DNA of 64,000 nucleotides from Periplaneta americana (lineage: Eukaryota; Arthropoda; Insecta; Blattodea; Blattidae). The DNA lies in the NCBI RefSeq assembly GCF_040183065.1, contig NC_091119.1, positions 61,676,892 to 61,740,891 on the forward strand. Reading direction: 5' to 3'. Positions within the stretch are counted from its first letter, which is position 1, and each line of letters opens with the position of its first letter. The notes under the pieces were generated by a model. That model saw only the letters and a list, made by a program, of their open reading frames with translations, ran no database searches and was not told the origin of the DNA. The position numbers and the translations under genes were made by a program. Positions 44,238 to 55,105 of this stretch are shown here, one piece after another.

Positions 44238-45851
44238 GTTATTGGTAGTGAAAACTGCATCCAGATATTATAAATATTCTGCTTCTTCAAAGGTATGTTT
44301 GTTAACTTGCATATGTTTAGGTATGTTGTTCTTGCAGTACGGTATTGGTAGTAAAAACTGTATCCAGATATTTTAAATATTCTGCTTCTTCAAAAGGATG
44401 TTTGTTAACTTGCATATGTTTAGGTATGTTGTTCTTGCAGTACGGTATTGGTAGTAAAAACTGTATCCAGATATTTTTAATATTCTGCTTCTTCAAAAGT
44501 ATGTTTGTTAACTTGCATATGATTAGGTATGTTGTTCTTGTAGTATTGGTAGTAAAAATTTATCCAGATATTTTAAATATTCTGCTTCTTCAAAGGTATG
44601 TTTGTTAACTTGCATATGTTTAGGTATGTTGTTCTTGTAGTATTGGTAGTAAAAACTGTATCCAGATATTTTAAATATTCTGCTTCTTCAAAGGTATGTT
44701 TGTTAACTTGCATATGATTAGGTATGTTGTTCTTGTAGTATTGGTAGTAAAAACTGTATCCAGATATTTTAAATATTCTGCTTCTTCAAAGGTATGTTTG
44801 TTAACTTGCATATGTTTAGGTATGTTGTTCTTGTAGTATTGGTAGTAAAAACTGTATCCAGATATTTTAAATATTCTGCTTCTTCAAAGGTATGTTTGTT
44901 AACTTGCATATGATTAGGTATGTTGTTCTTGTAGTATTGGTAGTAAAAACTGTATCCAGATATTTTAAATATTCTGCTTCTTCAAAGGTATGTTTGTTAA
45001 TTTGCTTATGTTTAGGTATGTTGTTCTTGTAGTACGGTATAGGTAGTAAAAACTGTATCCAGATATTTTAAATATTCTGCTTCTTCTAAAGTATGTTTGT
45101 TAACTTGCATATGGTTAGGCATGTTGTTCTTGTAGTATTGGTAGTAAAAATTTATCCAGATATTTTAAATATTCTGCTTCTTCAAAGGTATGTTTGTTAA
45201 CTTGCATATGTTTAGGTATGTTGTTCTTGTAGTATTGGTAGTAAAAACTGTATCCAGATATTTTAAATATTCTGCTTCTTCAAAGGTATGTTTGTTAACT
45301 TGCATATGATTAGGTATGTTGTTCTTGTAGTATTGGTAGTAAAAACTGTATCCAGATATTTTAAATATTCTGCTTCTTCAAAGGTATGTTTGTTAACTTG
45401 CATATGTTTAGGTATGTTGTTCTTGTAGTATTGGTAGTAAAAACTGTATCCAGATATTTTAAATATTCTGCTTCTTCAAAGGTATGTTTGTTAACTTGCA
45501 TATGATTAGGTATGTTGTTCTTGTAGTATTGGTAGTAAAAACTGTATCCAGATATTTTAAATATTCTGCTTCTTCAAAGGTATGTTTGTTAATTTGCTTA
45601 TGTTTAGGTATGTTGTTCTTGTAGTACGGTATAGGTAGTAAAAACTGTATCCAGATATTTTAAATATTCTGCTTCTTCTAAAGTATGTTTGTTAACTTGC
45701 ATATGGTTAGGCATGTTGTTCTTGTAGTATTGGTAGTAAAAATTTATCCAGATATTTTAAATATTCTGCTTCTTCAAAGGTATGTTTGTTAACTTGCATA
45801 TGTTTAGGTATGTTGTTCTTGTAGTATTGGTAGTAAAAACTGTATCCAGAT
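44238..45851. repeat. 98-bp satellite derived from a LINE RT segment, ~16 copies
   Basis: The unit contains CTGTATCCAGATATTTTAAA, TATTCTGCTTCTTCAAAGGT, ATGTTTGTTAACTTGCATAT and TAGGTATGTTGTTCTTGTAG. The period is 98 bp, with ~103 where ACGGT is added. Copies alternate CATATGTTTAGG and CATATGATTAGG, giving a 196-bp dimer. The variant TTTGCTTATG with ACGGTATAGG recurs 588 bp apart (near 45000 and 45590), a six-unit duplication. The array continues at 49081 after the Penelope-like insertion. Confidence 0.93.
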
Positions 45852-45937
45852 TTAACTTAGAAAGCATGATGGAATATTCAGATTGTCAATTTCTATAAAT
45901 GAATACAATATAACATTTTATTACTCAGTCAATGACA
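45852..45937. repeat. Penelope-like terminal repeat (3' copy)
   Basis: The first ~60 bp are a direct match to 48969-49030. AATACAATATAACATTTTAT with TACTCAGTCAATGAC is inverted relative to 49031-49068. Confidence 0.85.
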
Positions 45938-46008
45938 AATCAATGTGAAATAATGACTTATCTTATAGTCATTAAGTTTATATACATGAATTACAAAATT
46001 GCGAACGT

Positions 46009-46032
46009 TTTCGCCTATTCAGGCATCCTCAG
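46009..46032 (-). ncRNA. Hammerhead-like core in the Penelope-like element (candidate)
   Basis: Minus strand: CTGAGGA, then stem-loop GCCT-GAAT-AGGC, then GAAA. This fits the CUGANGA-stem II-GAAA core, and hammerhead ribozymes are known in Penelope-like elements. Stems I and III and the cleavage triplet were not resolved. Confidence 0.5.
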
Positions 46033-46578
46033 GCAGAGTTATACAATATCTCAATGTCACATACGTAGCTATTGGTGGTGAGTACTATTTGAATTCATGA
46101 TGTACAAGCCATCTCCATTAATAAAATGTAATATTACAGGTAGTAAACTTAATAATGTTAGAAAATTTAAAACCATTTAGTAATTAAACTTCATAATATG
46201 TGGAACTCTTGTTCAGTCCAATGAGTGGTGAATATCTGAAATGTATAAAAATATAATAGAAATGGGCATATCAAATGTAAATTGTAATCGAATTGGATAT
46301 TTAAAAGTACTCACGTCGACTTAAAATGTGACAACTGCATAGTTAGCAACTGTATGGATTACTATAACATCCTGTGTTTAATGTAAATTATCTGTAATGA
46401 AATAATAATTAATATCAATTTTAGTAAAATTTGAAAAATTAATTGGAGGGCTAAATTATGGAGGTACTTACGTAGTGGTGAGACGATCTGCTGCTATTAG
46501 GACTGTAACTGGTATGACGTGGGGGAAGTGTACATTCGTGTAAACAACTACGCGGAAGGATACTGCGTGGTGACGGGG

Positions 46579-48985
46579 TTAGAGGTTGTACAGGGGATTT
46601 CGGATTTGGGTTAAATTTTCATTAAGAATGCTGTTCTCTATTTGAATCTGTTTAGCAATGTAATATTCTTCTGCAGAATTTAATAATTTAGTTTCTATTC
46701 CTGATTTTAATATTTTTAAGGTTTCATTTGCTGGGCCTAATTCATGTCCAGTATCTATTAGATGAGATGCATATGTAGATTTCTTACGATTATGTTTGAA
46801 GTCAGAAATGTGCTCATTGTATCTAATTTTGAAATTTCTTTTGGTTTGTCCTATATATTTTTCTTTACATATAAAACATTCCAATCTGTAAATACCATTA
46901 TTGTGGAGTTTGTTAACTTCTTGAAGTCTATTGTTTAAATTGTTATTGAGTTTATTAGTTGGTTTGTGCGCTATGGAAATATTTTCTTTTTTAAAAAAGT
47001 TAGCTAATTTACTAGATATATATTTATTATATGTTAAACTAAAGTATTTTTTGTTGGTCTTGTTTTGTTTTGTTAATGTAGATATATTACTTAGTTCTTT
47101 TTTCTTTTTATTTTTGTTTATTAGTTTTTTAATCAAATTAGTACTATAGCCATTTTCGTTGGCTATTTGTATTATTTTATTATATTCTTTCTTGTAATTG
47201 TTTTTACTTAATGGAAATTGTATTAATCTATTAACCATGTAATTGAAGTTACTTAATTTATGTGCAGTAGGATGTTCTGAATTTATGGGGATGCTGTGGT
47301 TAGTAATTCCAGGTTTTCTGTAAATATTAAATTCTAATTTATTTTTATGTTTTTTTATCATAATGTCTAAAATATGAATCATATTATTAACTTCAATTTC
47401 TTGTGTGAATTTTAAGTTATTATGCAAATTATTGAAAGATTCTAATATTTGTTTATTGATTTGTTGGCTTTCATAAATTTTTAAAGTATCATCTACGTAT
47501 CTATTGTAAAATGTAATATTGTGTGTTTTTAGAATATTATTGACTTCTTTATCTTCAATATCTTGAATAAATGTTTCAGCAAGTAAACCGGATAATGGGT
47601 TACCCATAGCTAATCCTTTTTGTTGTGTATATATTTTATTATTGAACTGGAAATAATTCTGTTTGGTTACTATGTGTAGTAGTTTAATTATTTTCTCTAT
47701 TGTGGATTTTTGTATATTGTTTTTAAGTAGTTTTTTCTCTATTATGTCAAGAGTTTCTTTTATGGGAATATTAGTATATAAATTTTCAATATCTAATGAT
47801 AACATTTTAGTATTTTTTGTAATCTTGAAATTTTGAAGTTTGTTAATCAATTGATTTGAATTTTTTGTTGTGTATAAATGTTGTAATTTCAAAGCAGATT
47901 TTAGAAAAAGTTGGAGAAATTTGCATATTTTATAATTTGGAGAATTTATACAATTAACTACTGGTCTCATTGTTATGGGGGTTTTTATGTGTCTTGGGTA
48001 AGGTTTTCATAGATGGAATTTTTGGATTTTGGTTAATATATTTAAAGATTTCATTAGGTGGGATAATATCTGGCATTGTTTTCAAAACGGTTCTAATTTC
48101 TTTTTGATAAATATCTGTGGGATCATTTTTAATTTCAATAATTTGATTTTTCTCAAAAAATTCTAAAGTTTTTTTGCAATATTGTTCTTTATCTAAAATT
48201 ACTACAGCATTGCATTTATCGGCTTTTACTTGGACCAAATTATTATCATTAAATTTTTTCTGTAAATTATTTAATTTTCGTTTTATTTGTTTGGCTTTTT
48301 TGAATTGTTTTTTGGTTTTGGAACTGGTTTTGTAATCTTTTATTAACTTTGCGGTTTGATGTCTGAGAAAATCTTTGTTTGGATGAGCACAATTTTGTAT
48401 TATGGTTTCAGTTTCAATTATTAACGTATCTAATGTCTGGTTTATATTGGGTTGAGGAAAATTATATTTGTAACCTAGATTCAAAATGTTAATTTCTTCC
48501 TGTGTGAATTCTACATCGGTTAAATTAATTGTCCTGTTGGGTTTTGGATTCTGTTGTTCAATATCATGTTTAATTTCAACTTTGTTTGTAAGGCTATCTA
48601 ATTTCTTATTCAAATTATTGTATTTATTTTCCATTAGTGAATGGATCTTTTCATTAATTTCTAGGTCGACAAGAGGCCATGTCTGTCCAAAGGTCTTTGA
48701 AATTATTAAATAAAGTTCATATAACTGTATGTTTACGTTTTCTTTCTTTTTATATAAAAACTTGATCTCATTTTTTATCCAATTTATTTGTGCAGTTGTT
48801 TGAGTCTTAATTGCAGTTTTTGTATTTGATTTTATTCCAATTGTGGCGTATTTGGGAATGACTTTGTTTTCTAAGCATTTACGATTAAACCAAATATTAG
48901 CTATCGTATTATGAAGTTTAATTTTACAATTGAGATATCTCTTATAAATATTTGTGTGACTTACATTCATTAACTTAGAAAGCAT
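46579..48985 (-). pseudogene. Penelope-like RT + GIY-YIG endonuclease, one frameshift
   Basis: The first frame (48985-47954, 343 codons) is the N-terminal region, lysine/asparagine-rich. It ends with DKEQYCKKTLEFFEKNQIIE and MKTLPKTHKNP, the conserved start of the Penelope RT. The second frame (47970-46579, 463 codons) continues with MRPVVNCINSPNYKICKFL, motif A LSLDIENLYTNIPI, motif B QQKGLAMGNPLSGLLAETF and motif C FYNRYVDDTLKIY (~47500). A linker leads to the GIY-YIG endonuclease (GIYRLECFICKEKYIGQTKR, then FKIRYNEHISDFKH and SHLIDTGHEL). One extra C in a five-base run (GGGGG at 47977-47981 on plus) explains the break; four bases would read KNPITMRPVV. I see no other lesion. It would prime from nicked DNA or telomeric ends using its own endonuclease. 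Young copy. Confidence 0.93.
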
Positions 48986-49069
48986 GATGGAATATTCAGA
49001 TTGTCAATTTATATAAATGAATACAATATAATGTCATTGACTCAGTAATAAAATATTATATTGTATTCA
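48969..49069. repeat. Penelope-like terminal repeat (5' copy plus inverted arm)
   Basis: The direct match begins TTAACTTAGAAAGCATGATG. After ATACAATATA the sequence turns to GTCATTGACTCAGTAATAAA with ATATTATATTGTATTCAT, the complement of the other terminus, so this end can fold on itself. Confidence 0.85.
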
Positions 49070-49080
49070 TGTATCCAGAT

Positions 49081-49445
49081 ATTTTAAATATTCTGCTTCT
49101 TCAAAGGTATGTTTGTTAACTTGCGTATGATTAGGTATGTTGTTCTTGTAGTATTGGTAGTAAAAACTGTATCCAGATATTTTAAATTTTCTGCTTCTCC
49201 AAAGGTATGTTTGTTAACTTGCATATGATCAGGTATGTTGTTCCAGTAGTATTGGTAGTAAAAACTGTATCCAGATATTTTAAATATTCTGCTTCTTCAA
49301 AGGTATGTTTGTTAACTTGCATATGATTAGGTATGTTGTTCTTGTAGTATTGGTAGTAAAAATTTATCCAGATATTTTAAATATTCTGCTTCTTCAAAGG
49401 TATGTTTGTTAACTTGCATATGATTAGGTATGTTGCTCTTGTGAT
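49081..49445. repeat. 98-bp satellite, right part, ~4 copies
   Basis: Continues the array of 44238-45851 in phase after the Penelope-like insertion. It ends where the LINE reading runs into the mariner-type element at 49451. Confidence 0.92.
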
Positions 49446-49450
49446 ATACA

Positions 49451-49566
49451 AGATGATTCAAAAGGTTGCGCAGAAACTTAAGGAGCTTATAGAGGAATCG
49501 AAATACAAATACTTTAGAATAGGAACTTATGGTCTAGGAAGTAATCCTGGGTCAGTTCAAGCTTGA

Positions 49567-49617
<51 letters not shown>

Positions 49618-50657
49618 TTTATTTTAATAATAATGATTTATTTTAGCTGGCAGAGTTAAGGCCGTAAGGCCTTCTCTTCCACTCAACCAGCAAAAAGTGT
49701 ATATACATATGCATGAACTTACAAAGAATCCAACAATTCGATTTAGATGAGAGCTACATGTATACAAAAGTTATTTACAAATTAAACAACAAAATACTAT
49801 GAACTATTAATTAAACACTGAAATAAACTGTGTAGCAGAATTAAACTAAAATACATAGAATGTTAATATATTTCAAATAATATTAGATAATAGAAAGAGA
49901 TTATTACGAGACAATTAAAATACAGCACAATCAGGATGATGTCTAAAGAAAAAAGTAACAATGTAGTCAGTGATAGTTTAAATCAGTATGATTGGAGTGA
50001 AATGCTAATAAGGTTATCTTTTAAGCTGTTCTTAAAGGTGTTTATTGTCTTGCAGCCCCTAATACTTTGTGACAAGGAATTCCATTGACGCGAGGTGGAT
50101 ATTGTAAAAGATGATGAATAACAAGATGTTCTATGAAGAGGTATACTTAGCGTGCCACAGATAAGTGATCTGGTATTTACGTCGTGGTTAGAGTATTGAT
50201 AAGAGAAACGAGACGAAAGGTAATTTGGTGTTGAAGTGTGCAGAATTCGAAAGAGTAAAGACAAAGAGTGTAAAGTTCTACGTTCTTTAAGTCGGAGCCA
50301 CAAGAGACTTGCGAAGGAACTACATAATGGACAATCACACACTTAAGTTAAGCAAACATAATGTTTACTCAACACCTTTTTACAAAAGTTGTTCAAATTG
50401 GCGACCACCACATTCAGTACAGGCATAACATCGTCGTAGAAAATTCTGGCACACTCATCAGATACTGCAAATATCCTGGCGAGAGTTATTTTCATATGCC
50501 CCAAAAGAAAAAATCAAGAGGGTGAAATCAGGGAAGCGGGGTGGCCATGCAATTGGACCTTCCCTTCCGATCCAACGCCGGGGATATGTGTTCCTATTCA
50601 AAATTTGTTGTATTTAGATTCCCTCTAAGTTTGTGCGCATCCTTTTGAATCATCCTA
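49451..50657 (-). mobile_element. Tc1/mariner-like element (DUF4817 family), decayed, with a LINE inside
   Basis: The ends are inverted: left CAAGATGATTCAAAAGGTTG with CGCAGAAACTTA, right the complement of AGGATGATTCAAAAGGATGC with GCACAAACTTA. TA flanks both ends. The minus-strand remnant near 50590-50490 reads RRWIGREGPIAWPPRFPDFT, the block with the last catalytic aspartate, followed by stops. The LINE at 49567-50345 accounts for two-thirds of the length. It is inserted in the LINE/satellite locus next to the last 98-bp unit. Confidence 0.82.
49567..50345 (-). pseudogene. CR1-like LINE 3' fragment with (AAT)n tail
   Basis: The minus-strand frame 50342-49983 (119 codons) reads RLKERRTLHSLSLLFRILHT, STPNYLSSRFSYQYSNHDVN, TRSLICGTLSIPLHRTSCYS and RQWNSLSQSIRGCKTINTFK to a stop. 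The 3' UTR has the shared GGCCTTACGGCC-CTTAACTCTGCCAG block, then ends in (ATT)n (49569-49615 on plus). A microsatellite tail and 5' truncation are normal for this type of LINE. Confidence 0.86.
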
Positions 50658-50800
50658 TATTTTAAATACTTAATTTTATCAGTATTAATATATAGACCGA
50701 TAAATTACCTGAAGTTGTATTTATTTTTAGTTAATGTTCTGATATTATCTTTCACTTCCCCAAGTAAGATTAAATTACCTACAAAATAATTTGCTAAAAT
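50658..50800 (-). pseudogene. LINE RT fragment continuing the satellite-bearing LINE
   Basis: The minus strand translates as NILANYFVGNLILLGEVKDN, IRTLTKN, then in an adjacent frame IGLYINTDKIKYLKY. This is the stretch just after the catalytic YADD of a LINE, directly upstream of the segment repeated in the 98-bp satellite. It is cut at the TA where the mariner-type element inserted. Confidence 0.7.
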
Positions 50801-51222
50801 GTTTGTTTTATTGTGATATTGTATATCACAATTAATAGTTTAACACTCTGATTTTAATTTTTAAATTTGGTTAGTTTAAATAAACTTTTGCAAAAGAGTC
50901 TGGTATCTTCAACAATATCAGGCATTTGAAGATTCACACGAATAAAATGCTCTAAGAAGAAGTGGCCTATAAAATGCACAGATGTAAGCACAAACTCCAA
51001 GACAAGAATAGATTTGAATAATGGCTCAAAATGTTGTGTTACACTACTGCTTGAATACAAGCCAGATTTGTCGTACGTTACGCTACATTAAAGATGGATT
51101 TTATGCTTATAAATTAAATTTAACCAAATCATTGTCTAGTAAGAACTGTGTTGTGTTCTGATTCAGCACTTGTGAAAAATTTCCCGACATAGAAATCCAT
51201 TGTAACAAAGAAGGCCGAAGAG
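50801..51222. other. No gene seen
   Basis: AT-rich; small frames without motifs. Confidence 0.45.
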
Positions 51223-51234
51223 AGATTTTATTAT

Positions 51235-51517
51235 TACTTACTTACTTACAAATGGCTTTTAAGGAACCCGAAGGTTCATTGCCGCCCTCACATAAGCCCG
51301 CCAGCGGTCCCTATCCTGAGCAAGATTAATCCAGTCTCTATCATCATACCCCACCTTCCTCAAATCCATTTTAATATTATCCTCCCATCTACGTCTCGGC
51401 CTCCCTAAAGGTCTTTTTCCGTCCGGTCTCCCAACTAACACTCTATATGCATTTCTGGATTCGCCCATACGTGCTACATGCCCTGCCCATCTCAAACGTC
51501 TGGATTTAATGTTCCGG
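51235..51517 (-). mobile_element. 5'-truncated LINE tail (GHVARM family) with target duplication
   Basis: Minus strand: RNIKSRRLRWAGHVARMGES, NAYRVLVGRPDGKRPLGRPR, RRWEDNIKMDLRKVGYDDRD, ending AAMNLRVP and a stop, then a (TAAG)n tail. The target duplication GAGATTTTATTA is at 51223-51234 and 51518-51529. Only 283 bp of the element arrived. The coding stretch is undamaged over its length, so this is a fairly recent insertion. Confidence 0.94.
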
Positions 51518-51529
51518 GAGATTTTATTA

Positions 51530-52847
51530 TATAGTTTAAAATTAAGCAAGTGTGTTTCATTAGTCGGAGAAAATATTAGTGAAATGGAGATATTACGCCT
51601 TTTACAATTTTTTTGTGCTTCGCAGTGCGTATTTGCATCTAATAGCGTTGTATTTAATTCTTCAATCACAATGCTAAAATATTTTCAAGATAAGTTTCAA
51701 TCTCATTATTCTGAATGGCTCCTCTTTCAAATTAGAAAGGATAGCAAAGTATTTATCCACCCGCAAAATGACATCACCAATTATAAAGGAGGAGCAGAAA
51801 CTAATGGAACTGATGGAACTCGCTCCCCAGTAGTGCTTCCGAGATGTTCATATCATGTTCAGTGTTTGGAAACGGAGTCGTGAAGAAGTTCTAAACAATT
51901 TATTTTATAATATCAATATGTAGTACTCATGAATTCTCAAGTATGCCGAATCGTATCTAATTAATTTTAAACTATTTCTTTTATAAGTGATACTTCTGAG
52001 TAAAAAAAAAAATAAATAAATAAATATTTGTGTGCGTATAGGTATATATTTTTTTGTTTTCATACAGAATGTTTATCTCTTTCATTTTTGTATGTCACTA
52101 TTGCTGTATCCATATTTAAGCAATAATTAATTGATACTAATGTAAAAGTAATTGTTTTTGTTACTTGCCACATTCATTGCTTAAGAGAGAAAATTTTCAA
52201 ACCGTAAAACATAATTTTATTCCAAAACACTTTAGTGAATAAGGTCCATTAGCTATACTTATAATTTTGTAGGCGAAATAAAGTCTCGTTAAATTAAAAT
52301 TAATATTAAAAAGTTTTACCAAAATATCTATTAATGCAAAAAGACGGGTGCAAATTCTGTTACACCTGGTGAACATTCATAAATGAAAATAGAGGAAATA
52401 TAGATCTATAGGCCTATAAATAATTTGTAAGTTAATGAAAATTTGCAGATATATGAGTAGAACGAAGTCTTTGAATTAAATTTCTACCTTCAAATAATTT
52501 TGAACATTATATACATGTAAGACAGAGGTATGAAAAAAGACTTACAGCTGACACATTCTTTACAAAAAAAAAAAGCGTTGTTTTAAATTAATTAACATTA
52601 CATTAAGTTAAACAAATCTGGCTTTATAGGTGTAGCTCCCTGTAAAGCTGATTTGAATAATTTCAAAGCAAAAGTTGTTCTGAGGCCAAGCATCGAATCA
52701 GATTTGTGTAAAACACGTTACTATTCGTTAACAGAAAACCACAAATTTAAGTCACACAGAAAGTGTACACTCAATGCTGGGTCTTTGGCGTCTTGCCAAC
52801 CCACTTGAGGTATGGAATAACTGATCCAGTATCTAGTAGAGTTCCTG
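51530..52847. other. No supported gene
   Basis: The 124-codon plus frame 51509-51883 and the overlapping minus frame show no recognised domain. The minus-strand reading across the empty target (THCEAQKNCKRRNISISLIF) may be an old coding scrap. TAGGCCTA at 52409. Confidence 0.4.
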
Positions 52848-52935
52848 GGTAGCTCAGTCGGTAGAGCGTTGGCACGCTCAGCCAAAGATCTAGGGTTCTT
52901 CAATGCCCGGCTCCGGAGCAATTTTTTCCTTAAAA
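52848..52935 (+). mobile_element. tRNA-like sequence, probably a short SINE (family E)
   Basis: TCCTGGGTAGCTCAGTCGGT gives a strong A box and GTTGGCACGCTCAGCCAAAG an anticodon-arm-like stretch. The B box is interrupted (GGGTTCTTCAATGCCCGGCT) and CTCCGGAGCA closes it. The acceptor ends pair only partly. The spoiled B box argues against a working tRNA gene. Confidence 0.6.
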
Positions 52936-53054
52936 TCATTGAATTAAGTTGTTCTGAAAAAGAATTGAGGTGTTCGAGATGAGGTTCCTAAGAACCGTGA
53001 AAAATGTAGATTAATAGACGAGCTCCCAAACGATAATATAAGACACGAACTAAA

Positions 53055-53333
<279 letters not shown>

Positions 53334-53355
53334 GTGTCTGCCTGTCTGTCTGTCT

Positions 53356-53880
53356 ATTCTGACAGGATTAAGGCCATGAGGTATTCTCTTCCATCCTACC
53401 AGATAGCACACATAAATACAAAAAAAAAATACAAACATTGATGAAAATAATACAAATCAAATTAAAACCCTATAGAGGGTCAACAGGGTCAAAAGAACTC
53501 TATAGATCTCTCAGCGAGCTAATACAAGAAAAAGAAAAGAAAGAAAAACAGAGATAGCAATGATGATAGTGATAACTGAAAAAAAAAATAATAATAACAA
53601 TAATAAATACATTACATATTAATTCTCAAATTTACAAAAGCATAGTTACAATATTTATTATATGTCATGGGTTAAGCCGAAGTTGCGCAACATGACAGGT
53701 GTTCAACAAGTAATTCCATGAACTAGAATGTGCTTCTTTAATAATTTAAATTTGAATTTTGATATTATCCTACAGTCTCTGAGATGGTCAGGGGAGAATT
53801 CCAGAGGCGTGGAATCGATATGCTGAAAGATAATGAGTAGAAGGATGTTCTGTGCAGAGGAATAGAGCGAAGGTACTTAC
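53356..53880 (-). pseudogene. CR1-like LINE, 3' half (split by another LINE)
   Basis: Minus strand from 53880: RSIPLHRTSFYSLSFSISIP, then RLWNSPLTISETVG. In the next frame KFKFKLLKKHILVHGIT follows. The 3' UTR contains the shared TTAATCCTGTCAG block. The preceding residues are found at 55629-55980, on the far side of the plus-strand LINE. Confidence 0.8.
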
Positions 53881-53885
53881 TTAAA

Positions 53886-54365
53886 ATGTCATACTTTGCA
53901 TATTTTAACTCTGTAATGAAATATGGATTAATATTCTGGGGTAACTCGTCTGAAGCTAAACACGTTTTTGTTTTACAAAAGAAAGCTATAAGAATAATGG
54001 CCGGTGTGCATAAAAGGACCTCATGTAAAAATATTTTCCGAAACTTAGAAATCTTGACTTTACCTTGTGAATACATTCTTTCCCTAATGATGCTGTATAT
54101 TAAGAACCAAGATAAATTCAGTACTAATCAAGACATTCATCATTTTAATACAAGACATAAATCAGATCTTCATCTACCCTCTGTTAGTCTAAGCTGTTTT
54201 AAAAAAGGAGTTCGCTATTCATGTATAACAGTCTTCAATGCACTGCCTAATTATCTTAAAGATTTGAAGAACAACGAGAAAAGGTTCAGAAAAGAATTAA
54301 CCAAATTTCTACATACTCATACCTTCTACACAATTGATGAATTGTTTATGCTTGTGAATTGAATT
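53886..54365 (+). pseudogene. Jockey-like LINE ORF2 C-terminus, open frame
   Basis: 158 codons: MSYFAYFNSVMKYGLIFWGN, KHVFVLQKKAIRIMAGVHKR, LEILTLPCEYILSLMMLYIK, INTRHKSDLHLP-type stretch, VSLSCFKKGVRYSCITVFNA, LPNYLKDL, with the end FYTIDELFMLVN. This is the conserved region after the RT in Jockey-type LINEs. The frame is undamaged but RT and endonuclease are missing, so it is a 5'-truncated copy. The last codons (GATGAATTGTTTATGCTTGT) are also the first unit of the downstream repeats. Confidence 0.87.
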
Positions 54366-55100
54366 ATTCTACTTAAATGACATGTACAATTTTATATAGC
54401 TCAACTAAAATATGTTTTTATATTGACTTAATCTGTTTACTATGTATTGTATTTTTGTTTAGCATAACTGATGAATTGTATGTACTGTAAATTGAATAGT
54501 ATACTGTATAGGTCAACTGATGAATTGTTTAAGCTTATAAATTGAATTAATCTACTTCATATGAATTGTATAGCTTAACGAAAATAAGTTTGTAAATTGA
54601 ACTAATTTGATTGTATATGTTTGTATAGTTTGGCTGATGAATTGTATATGTTCTTAAAATGATTACTAGTCTGTGTAGCTCTACTGATGAATTGTATATA
54701 GACGTACTGTAAATTGAATGGTAATATGTATAGCTCAACTGATGAATTGTTTATGATTATAAATTGAATTAATCTACTTGGTATTAATTGCACAAATTTG
54801 TATAGCTTAATGAAAGTATGCTACTTTGTATTGTATATATTTGTATAGTTTTGGCCGATGAATTGTATATGCTTTAAATTGAATAGTAATCTATATAGCT
54901 CTACTGATAAATTGTTTGTGTTTGTAATTTGAAGTAGTTTGCATGATATGTATTATAAATTTCTGTATATCACAACTGGTTGAATTGTTTATGCCTTAAA
55001 TTTAATTAAATTGTTTTGTATTATAATATAGCTCAACTTATGAATGATCGTTTGCGTTTGTAAATTTAATAATCTGATTGGCTATGTATTGTATACTTTT
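54335..55100 (+). repeat. Degenerate tandem repeats in the LINE 3' UTR
   Basis: The phrase GATGAATTGT...AAATTGAAT...TATAGCTCAACT recurs about ten times (starts near 54337, 54471, 54515, 54633, 54687, 54740, 54857, 54906, 54983, 55039). Short (~50 bp) and long (~115 bp) units alternate in the middle. It starts inside the final codons of the ORF, so the array was formed from the LINE itself. Confidence 0.8.
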
Positions 55101-55105
55101 AGTAG

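Larger units (their letters stand above)
45852..49069 (-). mobile_element. Penelope-like retroelement, near intact, 3.2 kb
   Basis: The target duplication TGTATCCAGAT (45841-45851 and 49070-49080) sits in the 98-bp array. Both ends share a direct repeat starting TTAACTTAGAAAGCATGATG (45852 and 48969). The 5' end (right) also carries an inverted copy of AATACAATATAACATTTTAT...CAGTCAATGAC found at the 3' end (left). Direct plus inverted termini of this kind are known for Penelope-like elements. It encodes RT and GIY-YIG endonuclease on the minus strand, and a hammerhead-like core lies in the 3' region. Confidence 0.93.

Noticed and set aside
44345..44608. 87-codon frame in the 98-bp array
   Set aside because: On the strand opposite to the LINE coding sense; a by-product of the repeat.
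51509..51883. 124-codon frame as a host gene
   Set aside because: It starts in LINE sequence and spans the target duplication; no domain and no supporting context.
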